A stretch of DNA of 64,000 nucleotides from Myxococcus dinghuensis (GTDB lineage Bacteria > Myxococcota > Myxococcia > Myxococcales > Myxococcaceae). The stretch is taken from the NCBI RefSeq assembly GCF_024198235.1, contig NZ_JAKCFB010000027.1, positions 1-64,000 on the forward strand. Direction: 5' to 3'. The notes beneath the pieces were generated by a model. The model did no database searches. It was not told the origin of the DNA and saw only the letters and a program-made list of their open reading frames with translations. Of this stretch, positions 1-7,907 are shown piece after piece (within the stretch, counting starts at the first letter, position 1; the number at the start of each line of letters is the position of its first letter). A program made the translations under genes and the position numbers.

Positions 1-443
1 CGCCGCCCGTGCAGCGCACGCACCAGCCGCCGCCGCCCGCGCCGCCGCCGCCCGCGCCCGTGGCGCGCAAGCCGCCCCCCGCGCCCACCTACTCCGCCGC
101 GGAGTTCGTGGGCCTGGAGCGACGCCAGGACGACCGCATCCACGCGGACGTGAAGGTGTCGATGAAGAACACGGGCATCTTCACGGACCACCGCATCATC
201 AACCTGTCCTCGGGCGGCCTCTTCATCGCCACGGACAAGCCGCTGCGGCTGGGCACCCTGGTGGAGCTGACGTTGCGCTTCGACGAGCCGCCGCGGGTGA
301 TGACCCTGCGCAGCTCCGTCATCTGGGAGAACTCCCTCGACGACGGCAAGAACCCGCGCGGCTACGGGTTGCGGCTCAGCAGCCTCCGCAAGGAGGAGCG
401 GGACTTCATCCAGCAGTTCGTGAGCCGCAAGCCCCCGAAGTAG
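1..443 (+). CDS. PilZ domain protein, 5' end outside the window
   Basis: PilZ domains bind cyclic-di-GMP or act as divergent PilZ adaptors in motility and envelope control. The reading frame is open to the left edge, so the N-terminus is missing; the first in-window start is a GTG at position 9, but it lies inside a Pro/Ala-rich linker and is probably not the real start. The domain begins at ERRQDDRIHADVKV, giving the RxxxR c-di-GMP-binding element, and continues to NLSSGGLF, the (D/N)xSxxG element. The layout of a low-complexity proline linker followed by one C-terminal PilZ domain resembles the TIGR02266 family that is abundant in myxobacteria. It is convergent with the small peptide gene at 485-595. 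Ligand binding is inferred from motifs only. Confidence 0.85.
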   Translation, partial: PPVQRTHQPPPPAPPPPAPVARKPPPAPTYSAAEFVGLERRQDDRIHADVKVSMKNTGIFTDHRIINLSSGGLFIATDKPLRLGTLVELTLRFDEPPRVMTLRSSVIWENSLDDGKNPRGYGLRLSSLRKEERDFIQQFVSRKPPK

Positions 444-448
444 CCGTC

Positions 449-471
449 GGGGGCGCGCCGGACGCGCCCCC
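449..471. terminator. G+C-rich hairpin between convergent genes
   Basis: There is a perfect 9-bp inverted repeat (gggggcgcg / cgcgccccc) with a 5-nt loop, 5 nt after the PilZ stop codon and 13 nt after the stop of the minus-strand peptide gene. It has no U-tract, so it is a probable rather than a canonical bidirectional terminator. Confidence 0.55.
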
Positions 472-484
472 AGGGAGACGCGTG

Positions 485-595
485 CTACAGGAGCTGGCCG
501 AGCAGGACGGCTCCGGTCATCACGAAGGTGGCCATCACCGCCACCACCGCCTTGAGCTCCAAGTCATCCTGGCCCATCACGTTCATGAAGTTCAT
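485..595 (-). CDS. Small hydrophobic peptide, 36 aa, unknown function
   Basis: A 36-codon frame starts with MNFMNVMGQDDLELK and continues as one hydrophobic stretch (AVVAVMATFVMTGAVLLG), ending QLL. This predicts a single transmembrane helix. The ATG is preceded by a strong ribosome-binding site, AGGAGG, 7 nt upstream. The gene sits between a PilZ gene (convergent) and a histidine kinase gene (divergent, start 643), and a hairpin lies just past its stop. I recognise no family. The strong ribosome site, the clean hydrophobic segment and the fit into the gap argue for a real gene; its length means automatic callers usually skip it. Confidence 0.6.
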   Translation of the reverse strand: MNFMNVMGQDDLELKAVVAVMATFVMTGAVLLGQLL

Positions 596-642
596 CGCGC
601 AGCCTCCTGAGAGCATGACACCCTCCGCCCCTTCCTACGGGG

Positions 643-2346
643 GTGGGGGGATCCGATTGCATCGCGCCCTCCGCCCCTCTGGGCCCCGCCCCGCAGCAGC
701 CCTGGACGCCCCCCGTGCCCGCTGACGCCCCCGCCGCGCCACCCGACTACTGGCTGCTCGCCCGGCTCCCCACCCCCGCGTCGGTCATCCGGGGGGAGAA
801 GGTGCTCCTGGCCAACGAGGCCATGGCCTCGCTGCTGGGCATCTCCCTCGAGGAGGTGTGCTCGACCCCCGTCTCGACGCTCATCGCCCGCTTCGTCCCG
901 GAGGAGCGGGCCTGGGTGGAGACGTTCCACGAGACGCTCAACCAGGGCGGCCTGCGTCCGGAGCGGCCCCTGTGGCTGCGCCTGCGCCGCGCGGACGGCC
1001 AGCAGCGCGTGGTGACGGCGACGTACGCGCAAGGCGCCTCGCCGGAGGAGACGGTGGTGCTGATGAACGACGCGGAGGGCGAGGGCGCCGCGCGGCGCCT
1101 CACGCGCGCGCTGGGCGCCGCCGCCGCGGACATGTTGCACAGCCGTGACGAACGGCAGGTGCTGGAGACGGCGGTGGAGGCCGTGCACCAGCAAGGCTTC
1201 TTCGTGGCGGTGCTCCTCATCGACGGGGACAGCTTCCGCCACGGCCCCATGCGCCAGCAGGCCCGCGTCGTCGCGGAGGCCGAGCGGCAGTACGGCATGC
1301 CCCTGGCCGAGGTGCGCTTCCCGCGCGCCATGCTGCCGCACCTGGAGGAGGTGCTCTCCCAGGGCAAGGCGGCCTTCCACCAGGACGCGCTCGGGGTGGC
1401 CCACCGCATCCACTCCAGCCAGGTGTACGAGGACATCCGGCGCGCCTACCCGCCGGGCATCCGCGCGCTGGACGCGCCCATCCTCGTGGACGGGCAGCCC
1501 TTCGGCGTCCTCGCGGTGCAGGGCGAGGGGCTGACGCCCGCGGGCGCCGGCACGCTGGAGCTGTTCGCGCGGATGCTGGGCGGCGTGCTGGAGAACGTGC
1601 GCCACCACCACAGGGCGGAGGTGCGGCTGGAGGAGGTGTCACGGCTGCAGGAGGAGCTCGTCGCCACCGAACGGCTGACGGTGCTGGGCGAGGCCGCGGG
1701 CGTGGTGGCCCACGAGGTGCGCAACCCCCTGGGCGCCATCCTCAACTCGGTGGCGGTGCTGCGACGCGAGGCGCACCTGGGGCCCACCGGCCAGGCCGCA
1801 GTGGGCATGCTCGAGGAGGAGGTCATCCGCCTGGAGGACATCGTCCGGGACCTGCTGGACGTCGTGCGTCCGCTGGAGCTGCGGCCCCGCTGCGTCCACC
1901 TGGGCGAGCTGGTGCGCCGCGCGCTGGGCCAGCTCCACGGCCCGCCGGACGCGCCCACCCTGCGCTTCACCGTGGACGAGGCGCCGGACATGCCGGAGAT
2001 GGAGGGCGACGAGACGCTGCTCCAGCTCGCCGCGACCCACCTGGTGCGCAACGCCGTGCAGGCCTCTCCCGCGGGGGGCCGCGTGAAGGTGAGCGTGGAC
2101 ACGGTGCCCGAGGGCGTGCGCCTGGTGGTGGAGGACGAGGGCCCGGGCATCCCGGACGTGGACCCTCGCCGCATCTTCGAGCCCTTCTTCCTCACCCGCG
2201 CCAATGGCCGCGGGCTGGGCCTGGCCATCGTCAAGCGCGTGGTGCTGGCGCATGGCGGGCAGGTGCGCGCCGGCGGGAGGCCCCGCCGCGGCGCGCGCTT
2301 CGAGGTGGTGCTGCCGCTGACGCCTACCCGTAGGTCTCCCGCTTGA
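643..2346 (+). CDS. PAS-GAF sensor histidine kinase
   Basis: This is a 567-aa soluble two-component sensor kinase; no signal peptide or membrane helix is visible. Domains in order: a Pro/Ala-rich N-terminus, a PAS domain (about 33-130), a GAF-like domain (about 145-310), a HisKA dimerisation domain with the phospho-acceptor in AHEVRNPLGA (His357), and a HATPase_c domain with N box LVRNAVQAS (Asn470), G1 DEGPGIPD (about 499) and G2 GRGLGLAIV (about 523). It has no receiver domain and no response-regulator gene is adjacent, so it is an orphan kinase whose partner lies elsewhere. The start is GTG 643, the first start after an in-frame stop at 616; GTG 715 is a possible shorter start. Neither has a clear ribosome site. 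Its 3' end overlaps the convergent reductase gene by 23 bp. Confidence 0.9.
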   Translation: MGGSDCIAPSAPLGPAPQQPWTPPVPADAPAAPPDYWLLARLPTPASVIRGEKVLLANEAMASLLGISLEEVCSTPVSTLIARFVPEERAWVETFHETLNQGGLRPERPLWLRLRRADGQQRVVTATYAQGASPEETVVLMNDAEGEGAARRLTRALGAAAADMLHSRDERQVLETAVEAVHQQGFFVAVLLIDGDSFRHGPMRQQARVVAEAERQYGMPLAEVRFPRAMLPHLEEVLSQGKAAFHQDALGVAHRIHSSQVYEDIRRAYPPGIRALDAPILVDGQPFGVLAVQGEGLTPAGAGTLELFARMLGGVLENVRHHHRAEVRLEEVSRLQEELVATERLTVLGEAAGVVAHEVRNPLGAILNSVAVLRREAHLGPTGQAAVGMLEEEVIRLEDIVRDLLDVVRPLELRPRCVHLGELVRRALGQLHGPPDAPTLRFTVDEAPDMPEMEGDETLLQLAATHLVRNAVQASPAGGRVKVSVDTVPEGVRLVVEDEGPGIPDVDPRRIFEPFFLTRANGRGLGLAIVKRVVLAHGGQVRAGGRPRRGARFEVVLPLTPTRRSPA

Positions 2347-3214
2347 TGCGCTTGTCCTCGATGCCCAGCGCGTGCAGGTGGCCGAGCGTCGTCTCGATGA
2401 AGCGCGGCGTGGCGGGGGTGCGCGTCTCCAGGGCCTTGCGCCGGTCCCACGGCGTAATCGCGGGGCCACACGCGTAGACGAGGCACGCGCCCGGGTCCGG
2501 GATGAGCTCCTCCAGGAGGGACTGGTGCACGCGCCCCTTGCGCACGTGCGGGCCGAAGCGCCCCTCGTCCGTCTCGCGGGTGAGGGTGTGCACCACGCGC
2601 ACCCGGTCCGGGTGCTGGTGCTCCAGCGCCTCCAGCTCCTCCCGGTAGAGCACGTCGCTCCACGTCTTGTTGGAGAAGAGGAAGGTGTGGCGCGGCTTCA
2701 GCCCCCGGTGGAGCGCGTCCTTGAGGATGGCGAAGTTGGGCACCGCGCCGGAGCCGGCGACCAGGTGGACGATGTGGTCGGTGCGCTGCTCCACGTCGTC
2801 CGGCAGGACGTACGGGCCCATGAAGCCCGTCACCTTGAGGCGCGCGCCGGTGAGCCGCCCGTGGACGAGGAAGGGCGACAGCAGCGGCGGGTAGCGGGTG
2901 AGGCCCGGGATGAACTCCTCGTCCTTCACGGTGATGGCCACGTGCCGCTCGTGGGGCGCGGAGGCCAGCGAGTACGAGCGCTGCGGCTCCTTGCGCCCCT
3001 TCTGCTCCTGCAGGTAGGCGGACAGGCGCCCGAGTGCGGAGAACTGGTGCGGGTCGATGTTGAGGAACTGCCCGGCCTTGTACTCGGGCGGGGCGTCTCC
3101 GAAGTCGAGGAACAGCGTCGCCGTGTCGTGCGTGTCCATCCGCACGCGGTCGACGGTGACCTCGTATTCCACGGGCTTCCTGCTGCGCGAGGGGGCGGCT
3201 TCAGCGGCGCTCAT
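2324..3214 (-). CDS. Ferredoxin reductase-type FAD/NAD(P)-binding oxidoreductase
   Basis: The 296-aa protein is of the ferredoxin-NADP+ reductase superfamily, which moves electrons between NAD(P)H, flavin and a redox partner. The N-terminal FAD domain carries the RSYSLASAP flavin-binding motif, and the NAD(P) domain has VAGSGAVPNFAILKDAL followed by the C-terminal VYACGP. No 2Fe-2S ferredoxin domain is attached, so the acceptor is a separate protein. The start at 3214 (MSAAEAAPSR) is preferred because GGGGAGGG lies just upstream; a frame extending to 3262 has no ribosome site. The electron partner and physiological substrate are not indicated by the neighbours. Confidence 0.85.
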   Translation of the reverse strand: MSAAEAAPSRSRKPVEYEVTVDRVRMDTHDTATLFLDFGDAPPEYKAGQFLNIDPHQFSALGRLSAYLQEQKGRKEPQRSYSLASAPHERHVAITVKDEEFIPGLTRYPPLLSPFLVHGRLTGARLKVTGFMGPYVLPDDVEQRTDHIVHLVAGSGAVPNFAILKDALHRGLKPRHTFLFSNKTWSDVLYREELEALEHQHPDRVRVVHTLTRETDEGRFGPHVRKGRVHQSLLEELIPDPGACLVYACGPAITPWDRRKALETRTPATPRFIETTLGHLHALGIEDKRIKRETYG

Positions 3215-3529
3215 GCCCTCCCCATAGCGCAACCCGGGCTCCAAGCCGATGACCTGGCGCACGGCGTGGACGGCCGGCGCTCGACACCGACGCGTGACGG
3301 AGCCCGGCGCGCCCCACCCCGCAGTCGCCCCGGAGCGTTGGCTGCACGACGGGACGGCATGCGGGCGGGGAGCCCCCGCGACACGGGCGCTGACCTCGGC
3401 GCGTCATGGAACTACATCTTCTGGGGGCCAGTGGCGGCGCTCACGCCCTGGCGACAACCGGCCGGATGCCCCCTCCATCGGTCGGTCCATGCTCCCGGGT
3501 CGGCCCCTCGAGGTGGAGGAGATACTCGC
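3215..3529. other. Divergent intergenic region, no gene seen
   Basis: This 315-bp stretch separates the reductase (minus) from the PlsC-type gene (plus) and must hold both promoters. I see no credible coding sequence, strong hairpin or recognisable operator. The last bases hold the GGAGGAG ribosome site of the acyltransferase. Confidence 0.4.
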
Positions 3530-4279
3530 GTGCTCCGCATTCTCTTCGCGCTGATGGACAGGTTGCCGGACAGTGCCCGTCGTCAGGTCGTGCGCATGCT
3601 GATGGACGGCGTCTGGGACGCGCTGGCGGACGAGGTGGTGGAGGGCAAGGGCCTGCTGCCGGACGGCCCCTGCCTCTTCATCTGCAACCACCTGTCGAAC
3701 GCGGACGGCTTCACGCTGGACCGCGCCTTCCGGCCCCGGAGCCCCGTGTTCCTGGCGGGCGTGAAGCTGCAGAGCACGGTGATGACGCGGCTGGCGTCGG
3801 AGACGATGGAGACCATCGCCATCAAGCCCAACTCGCCCGACATCGAGGCGATGCGCCGCGCGGTGGAGACGCTCAAGGGTGGCCGCTCCGTGCTCATCTT
3901 CCCGGAGGGCGGGCGCAGCCGGACGGCCGCGCTGCAGCAGGCGAAGAAGGGCGTGGCGCTCATCGCCAAGCGCGCGGGCGTCCCGGTGGTGCCGGTGGCG
4001 CTGACGGGCACGGAGAAGCTGATGCCCATCAACGACCGGGACATGGGAGGCGAGCGGCTCTTCGAGGCCCACGTCCGCGTGCGCATGGGCCCGGCGTTCC
4101 GCATCGAGGACCTGGAGTCGGAGGTGGCCGGAGCGGAGGACCCGCGCCAGGCCCTGGTCGACGCGATGATGCGGCGGGTGGCCCGGCTGCTCCCCGTCTC
4201 CTACCAGGGCGTCTACGCGGAGCCCCCGCCCTCCCGCCTCCCCTTCGCCGCGGACCCGCCCGCGGTGCCCTCGCCGTGA
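3530..4279 (+). CDS. PlsC-family lysophospholipid acyltransferase
   Basis: The 249-aa protein belongs to the 1-acyl-sn-glycerol-3-phosphate acyltransferase superfamily, which transfers acyl groups to lysophospholipids or related acceptors at the inner membrane. It has the catalytic HX4D motif in NHLSNAD (His54, Asp59), the phosphate-binding FPEGGRSR motif (about 124-131) and a later PVVPVAL block. The start is GTG 3530, chosen because GGAGGAG lies about 8 nt upstream. The frame is open further upstream, but that extension has unlike composition and no ribosome site. Acceptor specificity cannot be told; PlsC, an ornithine-lipid acyltransferase or a related enzyme are all possible. An RNA methyltransferase gene follows after 56 bp. 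Confidence 0.85.
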   Translation: MLRILFALMDRLPDSARRQVVRMLMDGVWDALADEVVEGKGLLPDGPCLFICNHLSNADGFTLDRAFRPRSPVFLAGVKLQSTVMTRLASETMETIAIKPNSPDIEAMRRAVETLKGGRSVLIFPEGGRSRTAALQQAKKGVALIAKRAGVPVVPVALTGTEKLMPINDRDMGGERLFEAHVRVRMGPAFRIEDLESEVAGAEDPRQALVDAMMRRVARLLPVSYQGVYAEPPPSRLPFAADPPAVPSP

Positions 4280-4335
4280 GGGGACCCGCGCGCCGGCGTC
4301 ACTGAGTCGTTGCGGTCGCCACCGGAGCGCGGACA

Positions 4336-5472
4336 ATGGGGCGCCCCGTGATGACCACCCGCGCCGAAGAGCACCTCTACGTCTCCACCCTCCCCGGCCT
4401 CGAGCCCGCGCTGGAGCAGGAAGCCACCCTGCTCGGCTGGCGCCCCCGGCGCGTGGAGGGCGGCGTGGAGGTGTCCGGCCCGGCCGGGCTGCACCAGGAG
4501 GCCAACCTGCGGCTGCGCACCGCCAGCCGCGTGCTGTGGCGCGTGGGCACCTTCCACGCCACCGACGTCGCGTCGCTGACGCGGGGGCTGGCCGCGTTGA
4601 AGCTGTCGCACCTGTGGGCGGGCCGCGCGCCGCCGCGGCTCGCGGTGGTGCTCAAGCGCGCGGACGTGCCCCATCAGGACGTGGTGCTGACGGCCGCCGC
4701 CAGGGCCTGGAACCTGGCCTCGGTGGAGAAGGCGGGGCCGCTCGACGAGGAGGGCGGACCGGGCCTCACGCTGCTCGTCCGCGTCGAGGGAGACGCCTTC
4801 ACCGTCAGCGCGGACACCAGCGGCGAGCCGCTGCACCGCCGGGGCTACCGCCAGGAGGTGAGCCGCGCGCCGCTGCGCGAGACGCTCGCCGCGGGAATCC
4901 TCCTGCTCGCCGGCTACGACGGGGTCGAGCCGCTGGTCGACCCGATGTGCGGCTCGGGCACGTTCCTGGTGGAGGGCGCCTGGATGTCCATGCGTCACGC
5001 GCCGGGGCTGCGCGAGGGCTTCGCCTTCGAGTCCTTCCCCGGCTTCGACGCGAACGCCTGGAGCACGCGCAAGAAGAAGGCGCAGGACGAGGCCCTGGCC
5101 ACGCCCCGGTCCGCGCTGCGCGGGTTCGACATCAACGCGGGCTCGCTGGGCACGGCCCGGCGCAACGCGCGCCGCGCGGGCGTGACGCTCACGCTGGAGC
5201 GCCAGGACGTGCGCGCGCTGATGGCGCCCCCCGGAGGTCCGGGCCTGCTCGTGGCCAATCCGCCCTACGGCAAGCGCGTGGGCGAGGCCGAGGACCTGCC
5301 CGGCCTCTATCGCGCGCTCGGCACCACGCTCCGCCACGGCTTCCCGGGCTGGCGCGCCGCCCTCCTCGTGCCGGACGACGCGATGCTCATCAGGGCGCTC
5401 GCGCTGCCGGACGCGCGCGGCCTGCCGGTCCGCAACGGCGGCCTGCGCTGCCGGCTCCTTCTCACCCGCTGA
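4336..5472 (+). CDS. THUMP-domain class I RNA methyltransferase (RlmL/Trm14-like)
   Basis: The 378-aa protein resembles the family that makes N2-methylguanosine in rRNA or tRNA (N-terminal half of RlmL; Trm14/TrmN). The N-terminal part (STLPGLEPALEQEA onward, to about 165) is the ferredoxin-like/THUMP RNA-binding region. The C-terminal Rossmann domain has the SAM-binding motif VDPMCGSGTFLVEGA near residue 200 and the amino-methyltransferase motif NPPYGKRV (Asn308-Pro-Pro-Tyr), typical of methylation on an exocyclic amine. GGAG lies 8 nt before the ATG at 4336; ATG 4351 is an alternative. The RlmK half found fused in gammaproteobacteria is absent. The exact target base is not determined. Confidence 0.85.
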   Translation: MGRPVMTTRAEEHLYVSTLPGLEPALEQEATLLGWRPRRVEGGVEVSGPAGLHQEANLRLRTASRVLWRVGTFHATDVASLTRGLAALKLSHLWAGRAPPRLAVVLKRADVPHQDVVLTAAARAWNLASVEKAGPLDEEGGPGLTLLVRVEGDAFTVSADTSGEPLHRRGYRQEVSRAPLRETLAAGILLLAGYDGVEPLVDPMCGSGTFLVEGAWMSMRHAPGLREGFAFESFPGFDANAWSTRKKKAQDEALATPRSALRGFDINAGSLGTARRNARRAGVTLTLERQDVRALMAPPGGPGLLVANPPYGKRVGEAEDLPGLYRALGTTLRHGFPGWRAALLVPDDAMLIRALALPDARGLPVRNGGLRCRLLLTR

Positions 5473-5685
5473 AACAACGCGGGACTCGCCCCACACCTCT
5501 TGCTCCGGTGAAACACCCGTGAGCGCAACCCGAGAGGGAGCCAAGACCGGTCCCCCCGCGACTGGGGCGACCCGCACCCATGCGACAATTTCGATGTGTT
5601 TCGGGACAACCCAGACACGAAACCGTAAATCATGTCTTCCGTGGGGTTGTTGACGTTCGTGCGGAGACAGGTGTTTCCTGAACGC

Positions 5686-7008
5686 ATGGCAAGCACCTCT
5701 TTGTCCGCGCCAGCCGAAGGCGTTGCCAGTCACGCCAGCCCGGTCGACGTCACCGAGCGGCTCACGCTCATCGACGCCTTGCGCGGCTTCGCCCTGTGCG
5801 GAGTCCTCGTCGCCAACAGCTTCGTCTGGTTCAGCGGTCGCGCGCTCATCCCCCCGGCGCGGGCGGAGGCGCTCGCGGGGCCACCGCTGGAGAAGGTGGT
5901 GAGCAATCTCTTCCAGCTCTTCGTGCACCAGAAGTTCCTGGCCATCTTCGCGTTCCTCTTCGGCCTGGGCTTCTCCATCCAGTTGACGCGCGCCGAGGCC
6001 CGCGGGGCCTCCATCGTCCCGCTCTACACGCGGCGCCTGCTGGTGCTGCTGGGCTTCGGGCTGGTCCACCTGTTCGCGCTGTGGTCGGGGGACATCCTCC
6101 ACACGTACGCCATCGCGGGCTTCCTGCTGCTCGCCTTCCGCCAGCGCGACAACCGCACCCTCGTCCTGTGGGCGGTGGCGCTGTTGGGCGTGGCGCCGCT
6201 GCTCATCCCCGCCCTCCAGCGCTTCGTGCCGGTGTGGCTGCACGGGGAACAGGCGGCGGAGGTCCTCAAGGAGGCCGCCCAGACGGAGGAGGCCACCCAG
6301 CGCGCCGACCTGTTGGCCGCGCTCTCCAGCGACTCGTTCTGGACGTCCCAGTCGGGCAACGCGCGCTACAGCCTGGAGACGTTCTTCCGCTCCAACCGGG
6401 CGCTCGTCTTCAGCCTCATCGTGGGCCGCTTCCTGCTGGGCCTGCTCGCGGGGCGGTTGCGCGTCCTCCACGACGTGGAGCGCCACCGGAAGTGGCTGCG
6501 CCGGACGTGGGTGGGGGGGCTCGTCCTGGGCCTGCTCATCACCCTGCCGGGGCTGGTGGTGATGCGCCTGAAGAACGCGCGCATCTGGACGCCGCCGGAC
6601 GACGTGGGGATGTTCCTGCTCAACAACCTCCAGGACGTGGGCTACCTGTTCCTGAGCGCCGCCTTCGTCTCCCTCTTCGCGCTCCTGTTCCAGCGCCCCT
6701 TCTGGCGGCGCGTGCTGGGGCTGCTCGCCCCGGTGGGCCGCATGGCCCTGAGCAACTACCTGGCGCAGACGCTGATCTGCATCGCCATCTATGACGGCTG
6801 GGGCCTGGGGCTCGTCGGCAACACCCCCGCGTCGCTGAGCGTCGCCATCGCCCTGGGCATCTTCGCGGCCCAGGTTGTCTTCAGCCACCTGTGGTTCAAA
6901 TCCTTCCGCTTCGGCCCCGCCGAGTGGCTGTGGCGTGTCCTCACCTATGGCGGATTGCAGCCCATCCACCATGAGTCACACGAGACCACGGCGCCTGTAT
7001 CGACTTGA
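5686..7008 (+). CDS. DUF418 family membrane protein
   Basis: The protein has about 440 aa and roughly eight predicted membrane helices. It begins with the motif LIDALRGFALCGVLVAN and ends with the DUF418 hallmark PVGRMALSNYLAQT, followed by FGPAEWLWRVLTYG. DUF418 proteins (YeiB-like) are widespread inner-membrane proteins of uncertain function, distantly related to heparan-alpha-glucosaminide/acyltransferase-3-type membrane proteins. The start is uncertain: ATG 5686 places the conserved region about 25 residues in; ATG 5632 would add 18 residues, and neither has a strong ribosome site. The 213 bp upstream are comparatively A+T-rich around 5580-5660, the likely promoter region. Confidence 0.8.
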   Translation: MASTSLSAPAEGVASHASPVDVTERLTLIDALRGFALCGVLVANSFVWFSGRALIPPARAEALAGPPLEKVVSNLFQLFVHQKFLAIFAFLFGLGFSIQLTRAEARGASIVPLYTRRLLVLLGFGLVHLFALWSGDILHTYAIAGFLLLAFRQRDNRTLVLWAVALLGVAPLLIPALQRFVPVWLHGEQAAEVLKEAAQTEEATQRADLLAALSSDSFWTSQSGNARYSLETFFRSNRALVFSLIVGRFLLGLLAGRLRVLHDVERHRKWLRRTWVGGLVLGLLITLPGLVVMRLKNARIWTPPDDVGMFLLNNLQDVGYLFLSAAFVSLFALLFQRPFWRRVLGLLAPVGRMALSNYLAQTLICIAIYDGWGLGLVGNTPASLSVAIALGIFAAQVVFSHLWFKSFRFGPAEWLWRVLTYGGLQPIHHESHETTAPVST

Positions 7009-7046
7009 TGCAGATGTGACGTCATGGCGGCCCGCGTCAGGGGCGG

Positions 7047-7075
7047 TTGACCCAGCGAGCGGGCCTATGTCATAT
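7047..7075 (+). promoter_or_regulatory. Possible sigma-70-type promoter for the ABC operon
   Basis: In an A+T-rich patch upstream of the ABC transporter genes there is TTGACC, a 17-bp spacer and TCATAT. The -35 is good, the -10 is weak (3 of 6). It lies 89 bp before the start codon at 7164. It is a candidate only. Confidence 0.3.
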
Positions 7076-7163
7076 TTCAAACACAGGGCCTTTTTCCGGT
7101 ATCGCGGGAAGTCCTCATCGCAAACCGACCCGCGGCTCGAGCGCCCCAAAGGTTCATCAGCCC

Positions 7164-7907
7164 ATGGAGCAGCCACCTCCGTCCTCGACGGGCGTCGCCG
7201 CGCGTTTGCAGCAGGTGACGAAGCAATATCAACTCGGGAAGACCACGGTTCACGCGCTGCGTGGCATCGACCTGACGATAGCCATTGGCTCGTACACGGT
7301 GATTTGCGGCCCGTCCGGCAGCGGCAAGAGCACCGCGCTGCAACTGCTCGGATGTCTGGACATGCCGACGTCCGGGACGCTGGAGATCGCCGGGCAGGAT
7401 GTCATTGCGCTGAGTGACGCGGCACGGACGACGTTCCGCGCGCAGCACCTGGGGTTCGTGTTCCAGAACTTCAACCTGCTCCCGGTCCTGACGGCGCTGG
7501 AGAACGTGGAGTATCCGTTGCAGCTCACCGTCCGCGACCCGGCGGAGCGGCGCGAGCGCGCCCGGGCCATGCTCACCGCGGTGGGGCTGGGGGACCTGCT
7601 GCACCGGCGTCCCGCGGAGCTGTCCGGTGGCCAGCGGCAACGCGTCGCCGTGGCGCGGGCCATGGTGAAGCGGCCCCGGCTGGTGCTGGCGGACGAGCCC
7701 ACCGCCAACCTGGATCGCCGCACGGGCGCGGAGCTCATCGCGCTGATGCGCGCCATGCAGCGCGAGCACCAGACCACCTTCATCCTCTCCTCCCACGACC
7801 CCCAGATGATCGAGGACGCCGACGAGCGCATCCTCATCGAGGACGGCCGGGTCGTGGAGAGCACCCGTCGCCAGGCGCCCCTCGCGCCGGCCCAGGGGGT
7901 GTCATGA
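7164..7907 (+). CDS. ABC transporter ATP-binding protein (MacB/LolD type)
   Basis: The 247-aa ATPase subunit carries Walker A GPSGSGKST (from about residue 49), signature LSGGQRQRVAVARAM (from 153), Walker B LVLADEPTANLD and the H-loop LSSHDPQ. The spacing and the FQNFNLLPVLTALENV block place it in the LolD/MacB subfamily, which powers mechanotransmission from the cytosol to periplasmic processes (lipoprotein release or extrusion of compounds) rather than classic membrane pumping. The ATG at 7164 is preceded by AAAGG. The stop overlaps the next start (ATGA), so it is translationally coupled to the permease. Confidence 0.93.
   Translation: MEQPPPSSTGVAARLQQVTKQYQLGKTTVHALRGIDLTIAIGSYTVICGPSGSGKSTALQLLGCLDMPTSGTLEIAGQDVIALSDAARTTFRAQHLGFVFQNFNLLPVLTALENVEYPLQLTVRDPAERRERARAMLTAVGLGDLLHRRPAELSGGQRQRVAVARAMVKRPRLVLADEPTANLDRRTGAELIALMRAMQREHQTTFILSSHDPQMIEDADERILIEDGRVVESTRRQAPLAPAQGVS

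Noticed and set aside
2372-3529. Long open plus-strand extension upstream of the PlsC gene, antisense to the reductase
   Set aside because: It is the G+C-rich mirror frame of the reductase gene; the ribosome site and family start point to 3530.
3406-3529. ATG 3406 as an alternative upstream start of a plus-strand gene
   Set aside because: It lies in a different frame from the acyltransferase, without a ribosome site, and reads as a low-complexity frame.
4213-6972. A 2.7-kb open minus-strand frame under the RNA methyltransferase and DUF418 genes
   Set aside because: Gln/Arg/His-rich low-complexity translation, typical of the antisense of high-G+C coding; the plus-strand genes have clear families.
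7017-7024. Perfect palindrome TGACGTCA downstream of the DUF418 gene
   Set aside because: Only 8 bp, expected by chance in a window of this size, and no regulator is adjacent.
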